Source: Vicia villosa
Taxonomy: Eukaryota; Streptophyta; Magnoliopsida; Fabales; Fabaceae
Direction: 5' to 3'
Length of the DNA: 64,000 nt
Assembly: GCF_029867415.1 (NCBI RefSeq)
Contig: NC_081185.1
Span: 110,044,913-110,108,912 of the forward strand
Part shown: one piece after another, positions 42,501 through 52,170 of the stretch
How positions within the stretch are numbered: position 1 is the first letter of the stretch
Layout of the letters: each line of letters begins with the position of its first letter
Translations under genes and position numbers: made by a program
Notes under the pieces: model-generated
What the model was told of the DNA's origin: nothing
Seen by the model: the letters and a program-made list of their open reading frames with translations, nothing else
Database searches by the model: none

Positions 42501-45500
42501 TGTTCAGGTAATTACATTTCTAGAAGTAATTATTTTTTACTATATTTTCTCTTTTTCTCGAAAATGGAATTATTGATTCTATTTACTTTGGAATATAGAT
42601 ATTTCGTTCAATTGATTCAAATTCAGTTAAGGGATTTCCAAAAGACCCAAGAGAGGCAACTGGCAAGGTAAACAAAAGCTTTTTGTTTCGGTTTTTATTT
42701 TTCATGTTTAATTTCAATTCACCAAACATCAATCTGAGTTGTTCCTACAGTCTTTGTTTAAGATGTTGCCAGGCATTAAGTCAGGGGAGCCCTTTTGAGC
42801 ATATAAATTCTTTGGTGACTGAGATACCTGATAAAATGGACGTTTGCATTGATAATGAAAGTTACCCTTCGGATGATAATACCATTTCTAGTGACGATGT
42901 AACTGATACTTCACTGTTATCTGATTGGACTGGTTGTAATGGCACTACCGACAGTGTATCATGTCCTCCTTCAGAGCTAGGTGGTTGTGGTAATACCCAC
43001 CTTGACTTGAGATGTGTTTTTCCTTTAAGTTGGATCGAAGAAATGGAAACGAAGGCAGAAGAAGTAGTTTGCAGCTATGAAGTTCCTGAAATTTTGGATA
43101 AAAATTCAAGTTGTTCACTTTGTAGTGACAAAGATCATAAAACTAACAGGCATAAGCAATCACAAGAAGCGGCTCGAAGAGAAGATTCTAATGATAATTG
43201 CTTATTTTATCCTACAGCTTTCGCCATCAGTTCAGATCATTGCGAACACTTCCAGAAACACTGGGGAAAAGGCCATCCTGTAGTAGTCCGAAATGTGCTC
43301 CGAAGTAGAAAAAACCTCAGTTGGGATCCTTTGGTCATGTTCTGTGATTATCTTGAGGAGAGCATTTCAAGATACGAGAATAATAAGGACTTACTTGAAG
43401 CTTGTTTGGATTGGTGTGAGGTGGAAATTAACATTAAACAGCATTTTACTGGATCTCTTAGATGTCGACCTCAGAAAAATGATTTCCATGAGATGCTGAA
43501 ATTAAATGGATGGTTATCTTCCCAGCTATTCAAAAAACAGTTTCCAGATCATTTTGCTCAAGTAATTGATGCTCTTCCACTTCAAGAATACATGAATCCC
43601 ATGTCCGGTCTTCTGAATTTAGCGGCATATATGCCAGATGGGATTGCAAAACATGACAAAGGCCCATATGTCCATATTTCTTATGGCTGTGCTGACAAGG
43701 AAGCTTGTTCCGTGCTAAATCTCTCTTATGAGCCATATGATGTGGTTGATATCATGGCATATACCACAGATGCTCCTCTCTCACCAGACCATCTTGCTAA
43801 TGTAACTAAGCTATTGAAAAAGCATCAAACTCTGTGTCAAAGGGGGTCGCCAATGAATACTTCCGAACACGTAGAAGACAAGGAACGAAAAGAAACAGAG
43901 AGTATTGCCATGGAAGGAACCGACTTTTACAGGAGAGTCAATAGAACATCTAGCATTAATGAAGTCAAAACAATGCCTAGTCAGAGTTTAGAGGAAAATG
44001 CTTCCATCAATGAAGAATGTGTTTCTGGTTCAGATTCAGATTCAGATTCCGAGAAAACACAAAGCTCTTTACCTCTCCGCAAGACAGTTCAAAGCACTGA
44101 AATGTATTCTGTTGCTCAGTGGGATGTCTTCCGAAGACAGGATGAACCAAAGCTTCTAGAATATCTCAAAAGACATGCTGATGAATTTTCTTGTGCCAGT
44201 GAACATCACGGCAAGAAGATGGTTCAGCCAATTCTAGATCAGAGCATCTTTCTGGACACTACTCACAAAATGAGACTGAAGGAGGAATTCAATATCGAAC
44301 CGTGGACCTTTGAGCAACATGTTGGAGAAGCTGTTATCGTTCCCGCCGGATGTCCATACCAGATTAGGAATTCTAAGTGTTGTGTTCATGTGGTATTGGA
44401 ATTTATGTCTCCTGAGAATGATGGAGAATGTAACAACGACTCTGCAGGGGCTGGTTCTGCAGATGCAACAGCAGAGTGTGCTATTAACTGAATTAAGCAA
44501 ACAGACTGGTAAGACAACACTGGAAGCAGAGACAGTTGTTGGTGATTCATCACAGAGCGAATCACGTCTTGCGGGGAAGAAGGTGAAACTTCCCTTGTTC
44601 GAAGGGGGTGATCCGGTGGCGTGGATCACACGAGCTGAAATTTACTTCGATGTTCAGAATACATCGGATGCGATGCGAGTGAAATTGGCTCGACTGAGCA
44701 TGGAAGGTACAACAATCCATTGGTTCAACTTACTCATGGAAACAGAGGACGATCTGTCCTGGGAGAAATTGAAGAAATCGTTGATCGCGCGTTACGGCGG
44801 TCGCCGATTAGAAAATCCATTTGAGGAGCTATCCACCTTGCGTCAAACTGGCAGCGTGGAAGAATATGTTGAGGCGTTTGAGTTACTGTCATCACAAGTG
44901 GGGAGATTGCCCGAGGAGCAATATTTGGGGTATTTCATGAGTGGGTTGAAACCTCCAATTAGAAGGCGTGTTCGCACTCTGAATCCTGTGACACGGATGC
45001 AGATAATGCGAATTGCTAAAGATGTAGAGAATGAATTGAATGAGGAAGACGAAGACGAAGACGGAGAAAGAAGTTACAGGAAGAAGCAAGGAGTGGACCG
45101 CTTGGGTCGTGGTGAGTGGGCTGGGCCTACAAACAAAAATAGAAGTGGGTATAACCTGTCTAACAAGGATTTAACCAGAGTGTCTCAATCGGGTGGATCC
45201 ACCCCGAATCAAAATACAGGTTCTACTGGGTACAATCAAAGTTACAATTCCTCGATGCTTTCCACAGGACGAAAAGGCGATTCCGACCACCGTCTGAGTT
45301 CTTCGGAGCGATGGAAGGGTGTGAAGAGTCTCCACAATGAAGAGATGGTTGAACGAAGAGCAAAGGGACTTTGTTTTAAGTGTGGAGGTAAATTCCACCC
45401 AACCCTTCACAAGTGCCCTGAGAAGAGTTTAAGAGTATTGATTCTGGGTGAAGGGGAAAGTGTGAACGAAGATGGGGAGATTATATCCATGGAAGTTAAT

Positions 45501-48316
45501 GAAATTGAGGAGGAAGAGGCAGAAGCTGAATGTAAAGTGATGGGAGTTTTAGGGAGCATGGGGGAGTATCACACTATGAAGATTGGCGGTAAGTTAGAAA
45601 GTATTGATGTGGTGGTGTTGGTGGATAGCGGAGCTAGCCACAATTTCATATCCTCCCGAATTACTGCTGCTTTGGGCTTACCTATTACACCCATCGCAGC
45701 TAAACGAATTAAATTGGGAGATGGTCACAATGTGGTTTCACAGGGAGTGTGTGAAGGAGTTAAATTGAAATTGGGTCTTATAGAGGTGGTGGTGGATGCT
45801 TTAGTGTTAGACTTAGGAGGAATGGATGTGATTTTGGGCGTCTCTTGGTTATGTACTTTGGGTAAAGTGATAATGGATTGGAAGGCCTTGTCCATGCAAT
45901 TTCAGCATGAAGGAAAATCTGTTGTATTACAAGGTCAAGGAGAACTTCCTAAAGAACTGGAGGTTGTTGATACTGATGACATCTATCCTGACAAAGTGTT
46001 GGGTACAAGGATCACAGTACAAGCAGGTGTGACTGTTCCGCAGAGTCTTATTAAGTGGAAGAATAAGTCTTTGGATGATGTTACTTGGGAAGATGATGCT
46101 TATCTGAGGGGACAATTTCCTGAATTTAGCCTTGAGGACAAGGCTAGTTTTAAGGAGGGAGGTGTTGATAGAGATATGGATGACGAGGTGGGCTTTAACT
46201 ATGGACCTAAGCCAAAAGTCTGGAGGGTTTATACTAGAAGAAGTGGTAAAGGAATAAAAGAATAGAATAATTATAGGATTCTGTTACTATAATTATGGGA
46301 GTTTTGTTATTATAGGAGTTTGTTATTATTTATAGGAGTCTGTTCCTATAAAATAGGAATAAGCTTAGGGCTATAAAAGAGGGTAGAAATAAGGGATTTA
46401 GGATTCTACTTAGGTTTTGAAAATCACCGTCTTGGTGAGGGGAGCACGGCGTGCTTAGGGGCTGATAGATATTCTCTATCAGTTTGTTATGTTCATCACT
46501 GCTAGTTTTCTATAATTGACATTCTTTTAATTCTTCTATTCATATTTTCATTGTTCATTCCTATATTCAAATAAGAATCCATCAGTATGAGAAGATAAAT
46601 TACTATTGCATATTTACAGAACCTTGTATGTGGGAAGAATGCGCTGATTGACATGAGCATACATACAGCATACGTGAAGGCTATCCGTGCTGCACAGCAT
46701 TACATTTATATCGAGAATCAATATTTCATAGGGTCTTCTTACAATTGGAGTCAACATAAAGACCTTGGTATGATATTCCTCTTTTTGCATAGGTGCTGTA
46801 CTAATATTTTCTAAAAATATGAGTTTTGGCATGGATAAATAATCCAACGCCGGAATCCAGTATGGGTAATTTATGCTAAATTTTGTTTTGGCAGGTGCTA
46901 ATAATTTAATTCCAATGGAAATTGCTCTAAAGATTGCGGAAAAGATTAGAGCAAATGAGAGGTTTGCAGTTTATATAGTTATTCCAATGTGGCCCGAAGG
47001 TGTTCCAACAGGTGCTGCCACACAAAGGATTCTATTCTGGCAGGTATGGTTCAAATTGAAATCCGAATATGAATGTCAAAAACTTGGCAAGGATTATGCA
47101 TATGTTAACCTGGAATGATTTTTAAATTTTTTGCAGAATAAAACAATGCAAATGATGTATGAAACAATTTCTAAGGCTTTAGTTGAGGCCGGGCTTGAAG
47201 CAGCATTCTCTCCACAAGACTATTTGAATTTTTTCTGTCTTGGTAATCGAGAGGCCATAAATATGTATGAAAATGTCAATGTATCAGGAAATCCTCCCCC
47301 AGCAAATAGTCCACAAGTATGTCACTAACGCCTAAGAAAAATATTCCATACACTCTTTATGAAATCATGATTTTGTTTTGACAGTTTCTCAATCCGCCCC
47401 CATATATGCCCAAATATGGAAAAATACAGTCGCGTGGAGCGGACTGATAAACTGTCTTTTGTTTTTAAAGGCATACAATAATCACTATTGAGTGAATCAA
47501 CTCATAATTGTTTTGTATGGTGGTGATTTCTTTCCAGGCAAATTGTCGAAATAGCCGACGATTCATGATTTATGTTCATTCAAAAGGCATGATAGTTGAT
47601 GATGAATATGTGATTGTGGGGTCTGCGAACATTAACCAACGCTCTATGGAAGGAACGAGGGACAGCGAGATTGCAATGGGAGCATACCAACCTCATCATA
47701 CTTGGGCAAGAAAATATTCCTATCCACTTGGACAAGTAAGAATACTTTTTTACATCACTGGCTACTAATATTTGCCATCTTTGCTAAACAACCGATTTCA
47801 TGTTTCACTTGTGTGGCACTCGAGTAGAAAAGATGAAGTTGCAAAACATCATAAAATATTTGTTAGTCATGTAAAAATTATTGGCGTCTCCTGCCATTTA
47901 TGATAACGATTTGGCCTTATAGTTTTCATTGGCGGCTCTTTGATTTTTGTTTTCGTGCACATATGTTTGAATCCATACATGCATTATAATCTGACAAATT
48001 CTTTGGAAACTATACGATACAGATCCATGGATATAGGATGTCACTTTGGGCAGAACATACCGGAACACTTGATGACTGCTTCTTGCAACCTGAGAGCCTT
48101 GAATGCGTACGAAGAGTTAGAGCAATTGGTGAAATGAACTGGAAACAATTTGCAGCAAGTGAAGTATCAGAGATGAGAGGGCATCTTCTAAAATACCCTG
48201 TAGATGTTGATCGAAAGGGGAAAGTCAGATCACTTCCCGGTCATGAAGAGTTTCCTGATGTAGGAGGGAAAATTGTTGGATCTTTTCTTGCCATGAAGGA
48301 GAATCTTACCATTTGA
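39510..48316 (+). CDS. Phospholipase D, beta/gamma type with a long Pro/Tyr-rich N-terminus; ten exons
   Basis: Exons by GT-AG reading: 39510-41321, 41489-41605, 41918-42112, 42262-42507, 42599-42667, 46620-46767, 46895-47043, 47137-47316, 47538-47735, 48023-48316. Phases all agree, giving 1135 residues. Domains: Pro/Tyr/His-rich N-terminus (1-310), C2 calcium/phospholipid-binding domain (about 312-467), first HKD motif (His652-Lys654-Asp659, [10 protein letters not shown]) and second HKD motif (His986-Lys988-Asp993, [11 protein letters not shown]). The long tail and C2 domain point to the PIP2-dependent beta type (PLDbeta1-like), which hydrolyses phospholipids to phosphatidic acid at membranes. 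Start: the ATG at 39510. Oddity: intron 5 is 3952 bp because a chimeric retro-insert sits in it; splice sites on both sides are intact. Confidence 0.93.
42704..44491 (+). CDS. Intronless retrocopy of a KDM3/JMJ25-like JmjC-domain protein, C-terminal half
   Basis: 595 codons from the first ATG, uninterrupted. Homology to plant JMJ25/KDM3-type histone H3K9 demethylases runs from [10 protein letters not shown] (zinc-finger end, about residue 12) through [64 protein letters not shown] and [13 protein letters not shown] to [20 protein letters not shown] and LEFMSPEN (about 570). The last 26 residues are out-of-frame gag. Such genes normally have many introns here; none remain, so this is a cDNA copy lacking the N-terminal half. 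Iron ligands seem lost: the usual H-x-D/E segment reads SYEPYD and the distal GCPHQ reads GCPYQ, so demethylase activity is unlikely. No promoter recognised; it could be exonised in PLD transcripts. Confidence 0.75.
   Translation: MFNFNSPNINLSCSYSLCLRCCQALSQGSPFEHINSLVTEIPDKMDVCIDNESYPSDDNTISSDDVTDTSLLSDWTGCNGTTDSVSCPPSELGGCGNTHLDLRCVFPLSWIEEMETKAEEVVCSYEVPEILDKNSSCSLCSDKDHKTNRHKQSQEAARREDSNDNCLFYPTAFAISSDHCEHFQKHWGKGHPVVVRNVLRSRKNLSWDPLVMFCDYLEESISRYENNKDLLEACLDWCEVEINIKQHFTGSLRCRPQKNDFHEMLKLNGWLSSQLFKKQFPDHFAQVIDALPLQEYMNPMSGLLNLAAYMPDGIAKHDKGPYVHISYGCADKEACSVLNLSYEPYDVVDIMAYTTDAPLSPDHLANVTKLLKKHQTLCQRGSPMNTSEHVEDKERKETESIAMEGTDFYRRVNRTSSINEVKTMPSQSLEENASINEECVSGSDSDSDSEKTQSSLPLRKTVQSTEMYSVAQWDVFRRQDEPKLLEYLKRHADEFSCASEHHGKKMVQPILDQSIFLDTTHKMRLKEEFNIEPWTFEQHVGEAVIVPAGCPYQIRNSKCCVHVVLEFMSPENDGECNNDSAGAGSADATAECAIN
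44418..46265 (+). CDS. Chromovirus gag-protease fused in frame to the chromodomain tail (RT, RNase H, integrase deleted)
   Basis: 615 codons from the first Met within gag. Gag core at about residues 70-210 ([18 protein letters not shown]-type helices, [14 protein letters not shown]), a zinc knuckle ([15 protein letters not shown], about 318-332) and an aspartic protease with DSGASHNF (about 407). [19 protein letters not shown] and QGQGEL follow, where the text switches from post-protease sequence to the pol C-terminus: [19 protein letters not shown], a chromodomain (about 535-570). A chromovirus pol normally has about 1000 residues of RT/RNase H/integrase between these. The junction preserves the frame. 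This would be a non-autonomous element; its 5' LTR is absent, replaced by the JmjC copy. Confidence 0.8.
   Translation: MMENVTTTLQGLVLQMQQQSVLLTELSKQTGKTTLEAETVVGDSSQSESRLAGKKVKLPLFEGGDPVAWITRAEIYFDVQNTSDAMRVKLARLSMEGTTIHWFNLLMETEDDLSWEKLKKSLIARYGGRRLENPFEELSTLRQTGSVEEYVEAFELLSSQVGRLPEEQYLGYFMSGLKPPIRRRVRTLNPVTRMQIMRIAKDVENELNEEDEDEDGERSYRKKQGVDRLGRGEWAGPTNKNRSGYNLSNKDLTRVSQSGGSTPNQNTGSTGYNQSYNSSMLSTGRKGDSDHRLSSSERWKGVKSLHNEEMVERRAKGLCFKCGGKFHPTLHKCPEKSLRVLILGEGESVNEDGEIISMEVNEIEEEEAEAECKVMGVLGSMGEYHTMKIGGKLESIDVVVLVDSGASHNFISSRITAALGLPITPIAAKRIKLGDGHNVVSQGVCEGVKLKLGLIEVVVDALVLDLGGMDVILGVSWLCTLGKVIMDWKALSMQFQHEGKSVVLQGQGELPKELEVVDTDDIYPDKVLGTRITVQAGVTVPQSLIKWKNKSLDDVTWEDDAYLRGQFPEFSLEDKASFKEGGVDRDMDDEVGFNYGPKPKVWRVYTRRSGKGIKE
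46282..46584 (+). repeat. LTR of the deleted chromovirus (303 bp)
   Basis: Starts TGTTACTATAATTATGGG after a purine-rich stretch (GGAATAAAAGAATAGAA, 46251-46267) and ends AATCCATCA. Contains GGGCTATAAAAGAGG as a TATA-like box (46368-46383). Internal TTATAGGAGT repeats. No second LTR exists in the intron, so the ends rest on TG/CA and position only. The intron acceptor follows 35 bp later. Confidence 0.6.
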
Positions 48317-48974
48317 TGTATTGATGTAAATTACAAAATAGAGGATGAAATGTATGTAAGTTACAAATAGAAAATAAACAATTTTGAAAAGCTTTATAGT
48401 TTCAGAAACACATACAGTGTATAGTCCAACACCTTTACAGGTTATTCTTTTTTTAGTTCCCTCGACAAAGTGTTGTTTTTGTGTATATGAGGATATAGTT
48501 GCCTTGCCAACTTGGTAAGGTTATGTTCTGTTACAAGTTTTTGGAGATTGTGTATTTCATTTTTACTATTCTGCCTCCTCTATCCGAAACCGCTTGCTAC
48601 ATCGTCGCAAGAATTGTCGAGAACATAAAACACTATCATGAAATCTGACATTTTATATTCTATTTGACACTTGGAAAAATCTCAACTTGAAATTCAATCA
48701 TTTAAAGACTGAGTACAAATTTACGGGTGTCGATGCTGAGGTGCCTCGATTTTACCTGAACACAATTTTCCAGAGATTGGAGAAAGAGGAGTCAATATAA
48801 GCGGTGCCTCGATGTAGATAAAATTATACACACTCCAGTGGAATATACACACTCCAGTGGAATTCTTTCAGACGAATCCTGTAAAATTATACACACTCCA
48901 GTGGAATTCTTTCAGACGAATCCCGTCCAAAAGACACGGGACACATTGATATAAATGCTTTTAATTTGGTGAAT
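48317..48974. other. PLD 3' flank / intergenic, with a short direct repeat
   Basis: The PLD 3' UTR and poly(A) site should lie in the first 200 bp (AATAAACAATTTTG at 48373 is a candidate signal). At 48820-48930 TATACACACTCCAGTGGAAT occurs three times, twice followed by TCTTTCAGACGAATCC. No gene seen. Confidence 0.5.
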
Positions 48975-49405
48975 ATGTTTCTGGGGCAAGTTTGGCAACT
49001 ACTTTCAACAATGATGCTGACCTAATGAAAGCTTTGGAAAGAGCACATTTGAAGAAGGTTATAAGAAGAAATTCATTTGGTCTAAAGAGACAATTTCAGC
49101 ATTGGACAAAGGCAGCTATTGTCCTTGATGAAGCTACTGCTGCTGTCGATGTTACAACAGATGCTCATGCTCTTATACAGAAAACTATCAGACAAGAATT
49201 TCATTCCTGCACAATGCTCATCATTGCATAGATTGAACACAATTATCAAGTGCAATCAGATTCTATTGTTAGATGCTGGAAAGGTTCTTGAATACAGTTC
49301 ACCCAAGGAACTCTAACAAAATGAAAAAGCTGCATTTTACAAAATAGTCCAAAGTACTGGAAATGTTGAGTATTTATGTAGTAGCTTAGTATTTGAAAAG
49401 ACAGA
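48975..49405 (+). pseudogene. ABCC (MRP-type) transporter fragment, second nucleotide-binding domain
   Basis: Plus-strand remnants of the last ATP-binding domain of an ABCC1/2-like vacuolar transporter: [20 protein letters not shown], then directly [10 protein letters not shown] (Walker B, about 49128-49160), [10 protein letters not shown] and CTMLIIA, a frameshift near 49230, [20 protein letters not shown], and IVQSTGNVEYL. The ABC signature segment between the first two blocks is deleted and Walker A is absent. It lies tail-to-tail with the ataxin-10 gene. Non-functional; origin by duplication or capture is not resolved. Confidence 0.8.
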
Positions 49406-49531
49406 ACACTTCAAATGAATTTAACCAAGATCGGAAAACCGAAGAAAGTTAACCAAAATGATTTTAAGGAAGATTATCCTTAATTTAATGAAAGTTCTTT
49501 GGAATTAAAAAAAAGAAGTTATAGTATTACG

Positions 49532-51517
49532 TCAAGAGACATTTACAAGCTTTGCACGCCGAGTATTCTGATCAACCTCGACTCGAAGACCAAGTGCAGA
49601 AATTTCGGGCATATCAGCAGATCCCTGCAGCTGCAATTCAGAAACTACCTTTTGATTCTCCTCATTGCCCTCCAACATATTCCTGATTGACCATATGCCC
49701 CATTCTCTCAGGAAAGGATTATCTTCATCGGTAACACATTGTTGCAATAGCAATAGAACTCCATTCTTATTCCGCAGTTCGTCTTGTGCATGCTTCCTTT
49801 TATACACGCAATTACCAATAAGTGCAACTATGTCTCTCCTAAAACCCTTGTAAGGGCATGGTTTCGAGGAAGAACTAGCACCATCTTGATTCTCAGATTG
49901 TTTTATTCCTTTTCTGATTATTGCTGGAGGTTCAAGGTCCCCAAGCACAATCAAAAGCAACTCAATGAGACCATTTGACAATAACACATCGACAACGTCG
50001 CTTGCATCCTTTGCTTTACCTCTCGCACTGTCATTAGCACAGATGTCCCTCAATATAGTAAGCGAGTAGCCAAGAACGTCCACTGCAGTAATGCCAGTCG
50101 GAAGACCAGACTTGCCTCTCACTGCATGCTCAAGAACCCTCATAGATTTCTTGAATATTCCATAAACAAACAACGCAACATCCTTCGAAACAGTAACATC
50201 TTCGATTCGCTCATTCAAAATTTCTGATAGGATTTGCAGAAGAAACGCTCGTTCAGATGAAAACTCATCATCTTTTGACTCAGTATCTTCACCCTCGTGA
50301 ATATCCTTAAACTCTAGTTTAGAAAACAATTCAGGCAATTGAGATTCTTCCAGACAAATTCTTGAGAGAATCAACTTTATCCAATCCTCGCCAAAACTAG
50401 CTGGTTTCAACAGAAGTAGAAGTCAGTATTACAGCTTAAAAACCATAAGAAATAAATACAAACTCATGTCATGAATCATGGCAGCATAGCAAATTATGGA
50501 AGTAACTCATAAGTCATGACATCATAGCAAAATATAGAAGCAGTTTGCAACAGCAACAACACTGAAAAAACCACTACACCGATACTAACAAAGGAATCAG
50601 CCAAAACCCACCACAACTCAAAAGCAGGCACACAAAGAACCTGAAATCCTCTGAATTCATCAACACCAACTATCCCGGGCTTCCACCGATAAGCCGGAGT
50701 ACAAGGATAATTAGAGAGGAACCGAATTCAAGACATGACTTTAATTTTTTCCATCATTTTCAAATTATCACATATGTCAATGTATCAGTGTCATGTCTCG
50801 TGTCAGTGATTCATTTATAAGGAAAGCAAATAAACACATACATAAACAAAATCAAAGTGACAACATAAGAATGGTCCTAAACAACAACATAGATGAAACA
50901 AACATATAAAAGCACACAGGAAAAACATAAACTACAAACTCACCCGAAGAAGCAGTTCTCACTAATTCTACCACTACAGGCCAACCACTATCGCTATAAA
51001 GCTCTCGAAACCATTCTGGATTTCCATCACAACAAGTATAAATCACCATACACAATGGATCACAAACCTCCTTAGTTCCAAGTCTCGCAAGCGACACAAA
51101 ACCAAGTGGAAACAGCTCTTCCCAAACAGCCCTCTGATGCTGTTTCCCAGCCAAACAAACATTTGCCAAAACCTGCAAACCCCACCGGACCAACATATGA
51201 TCAGAACCATCCTCCAACCTCAAAATCCTCGAAACAACAATAACAACCCCATCAAACTCAAGAAACAAATTCTGATTCACAAGATCACCAGCACAGAGGT
51301 TTCTGAGGAGCTTGAAACACAAGGATAGAATATTGTAATCTATAAGAAGGGTTTGTGATTGAAGTATAGTGAGAACTGCAGGGAGGATTCTTTTGGAAGC
51401 GAGGTTGGAACGTCCAGAATCAGACTTGGCGGTTTGAATGAGAATATCTAAGGAGTTTTCTAAGGTATCGGAGTTGGAAACATCAAAGAGTAACTTGAGG
51501 GCATCATCATCACCCAT
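49532..51517 (-). CDS. Ataxin-10 homologue (armadillo-like), two exons
   Basis: Exon 1 is 51517-50944 and exon 2 is 50400-49532. The donor GTGAG and acceptor CAG join GCT in phase, giving 480 residues. The C-terminal block (FRRDIVALIGNCVYKRKHAQ, NPFLREWGIWSIRNMLEGNE) is the conserved ataxin-10 domain. The rest is helical ARM-like repeats (LCFKLLRNLCAGD, VRWGLQVLANVCLAG). Plants have one such gene (Arabidopsis homologue known as MEE50, embryo development); molecular function is poorly known, probably protein binding in cytoplasm or at cilia-related scaffolds in animals. Start: ATG with acidic MGDDDALK. The frame runs through the donor for 31 further codons as an intron read-through artefact. 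Its 5' end faces the tRNA-Leu gene 284 bp away. Confidence 0.9.
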
Positions 51518-51800
51518 TGCAATGTTGAAAAAGGTAGGTTTTTTTACATGAAAACTAGGGTTTTGAGGAAAAAGGGAAACAACCTAGATATGACAAAAAA
51601 ATTGAATATCAGTAATTGGAAAATCGAAGGTGGGATGAAGGGTTGGTTTCTCCTAGTATCGCGGTCACTCACGGCATGTTACGGAACCACCTGCGCCGAT
51701 TTTTGTTTAGTTTTGGATGTTGGCATAGGTTTTTCATGAACAGTAAAAAAAACACACATGAAATTGTCTTTAAAGTGTTAAACGCGAAGGTTAACAACAA
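51518..51800. promoter_or_regulatory. Shared upstream interval between ataxin-10 homologue and tRNA-Leu
   Basis: Short divergent spacer holding the ataxin-10 promoter/5' UTR on one side and tRNA upstream sequence on the other. No TATA box is obvious. CAACA and AACAACAAG-like sequence just upstream of the tRNA fits the CAA motif known before plant tRNA genes. Confidence 0.4.
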
Positions 51801-51840
51801 GTTGAGATGGCCGAGTTGGTCTAAGGTGCCAGATTAAGGT

Positions 51841-51873
<33 letters not shown>

Positions 51874-51881
51874 TCTCAACA
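51801..51881 (+). tRNA. tRNA-Leu (anticodon AAG)
   Basis: Acceptor stem GTTGAGA pairs with TCTCAAC (51874-51880), discriminator A at 51881. D arm GGCCGAGTTGGTCTAAGG, anticodon stem CCAGA/TCTGG with loop TTAAGGT (anticodon AAG), a class II variable arm GTCCGAAAGGGC and T arm GTGGGTTCAAATCCCAC. No intron; CCA not encoded, as expected for a nuclear gene. A T-run (from 51895) gives a pol III terminator. All arms fold, so it looks functional. Confidence 0.95.
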
Positions 51882-51893
51882 TAAATATTTTGG

Positions 51894-52170
51894 TTTTTTT
51901 CCTACATGGTTTCATAGCTTCTTGGTTCGGTTTTTTTCCTTCATATTAGTACTTTTTTTTCTACATGGTTTCATAGCTTTTTGGTTCGGTTTTTTTCCTT
52001 CATATTTTTACTTGCTTATTTATGGATTCGCTTTCTTTCATAGCTTTCAGGTTCGGTTTTTTTATGGTTTTTTGCTACATGGTTTCGTAGTTTTTTGCTT
52101 CGGTTTTTTTTTCCTATATTTACTTGCTTATTTATGGATTCGGTTTCATAGCTTTCAGGTTTCGCATTTC
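51894..52170 (+). repeat. T-rich minisatellite with CTACATGGTTTCATAGCTT units
   Basis: CTACATGGTTTCATAGCTT recurs at 51902 and 51961 and, diverged, near 52074; TACTTGCTTATTTATGGATTCG recurs at about 52009 and 52119. Units of about 59 and 110 bp are interleaved. The 101-codon Phe-rich frame through it is an artefact. It starts right behind the tRNA terminator. Confidence 0.7.

Larger units (their letters stand above)
42704..46584 (+). mobile_element. Chimeric retro-insert in PLD intron 5: JmjC-protein retrocopy joined to a deleted chromovirus
   Basis: Between the intron donor (42668) and acceptor (46619) lie, in one direction, an intronless copy of a JmjC (KDM3/JMJ25-like) coding region, a switch at about 44411-44430 into a chromovirus gag-protease frame, a protease-to-chromodomain in-frame deletion, a purine-rich tract and one LTR (46282-46584). 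No matching left LTR, PBS or target duplication is seen. This fits a reverse-transcription product made by template switching between a retrotransposon RNA and a host mRNA. The left border is not defined: JmjC homology begins near 42740 and only about 70 bases of intron precede it. Confidence 0.75.

Noticed and set aside
49119..49316. Second frame across the ABCC fragment as an independent gene
   Set aside because: It carries the continuation of the same pseudogene after a frameshift, not a separate protein.
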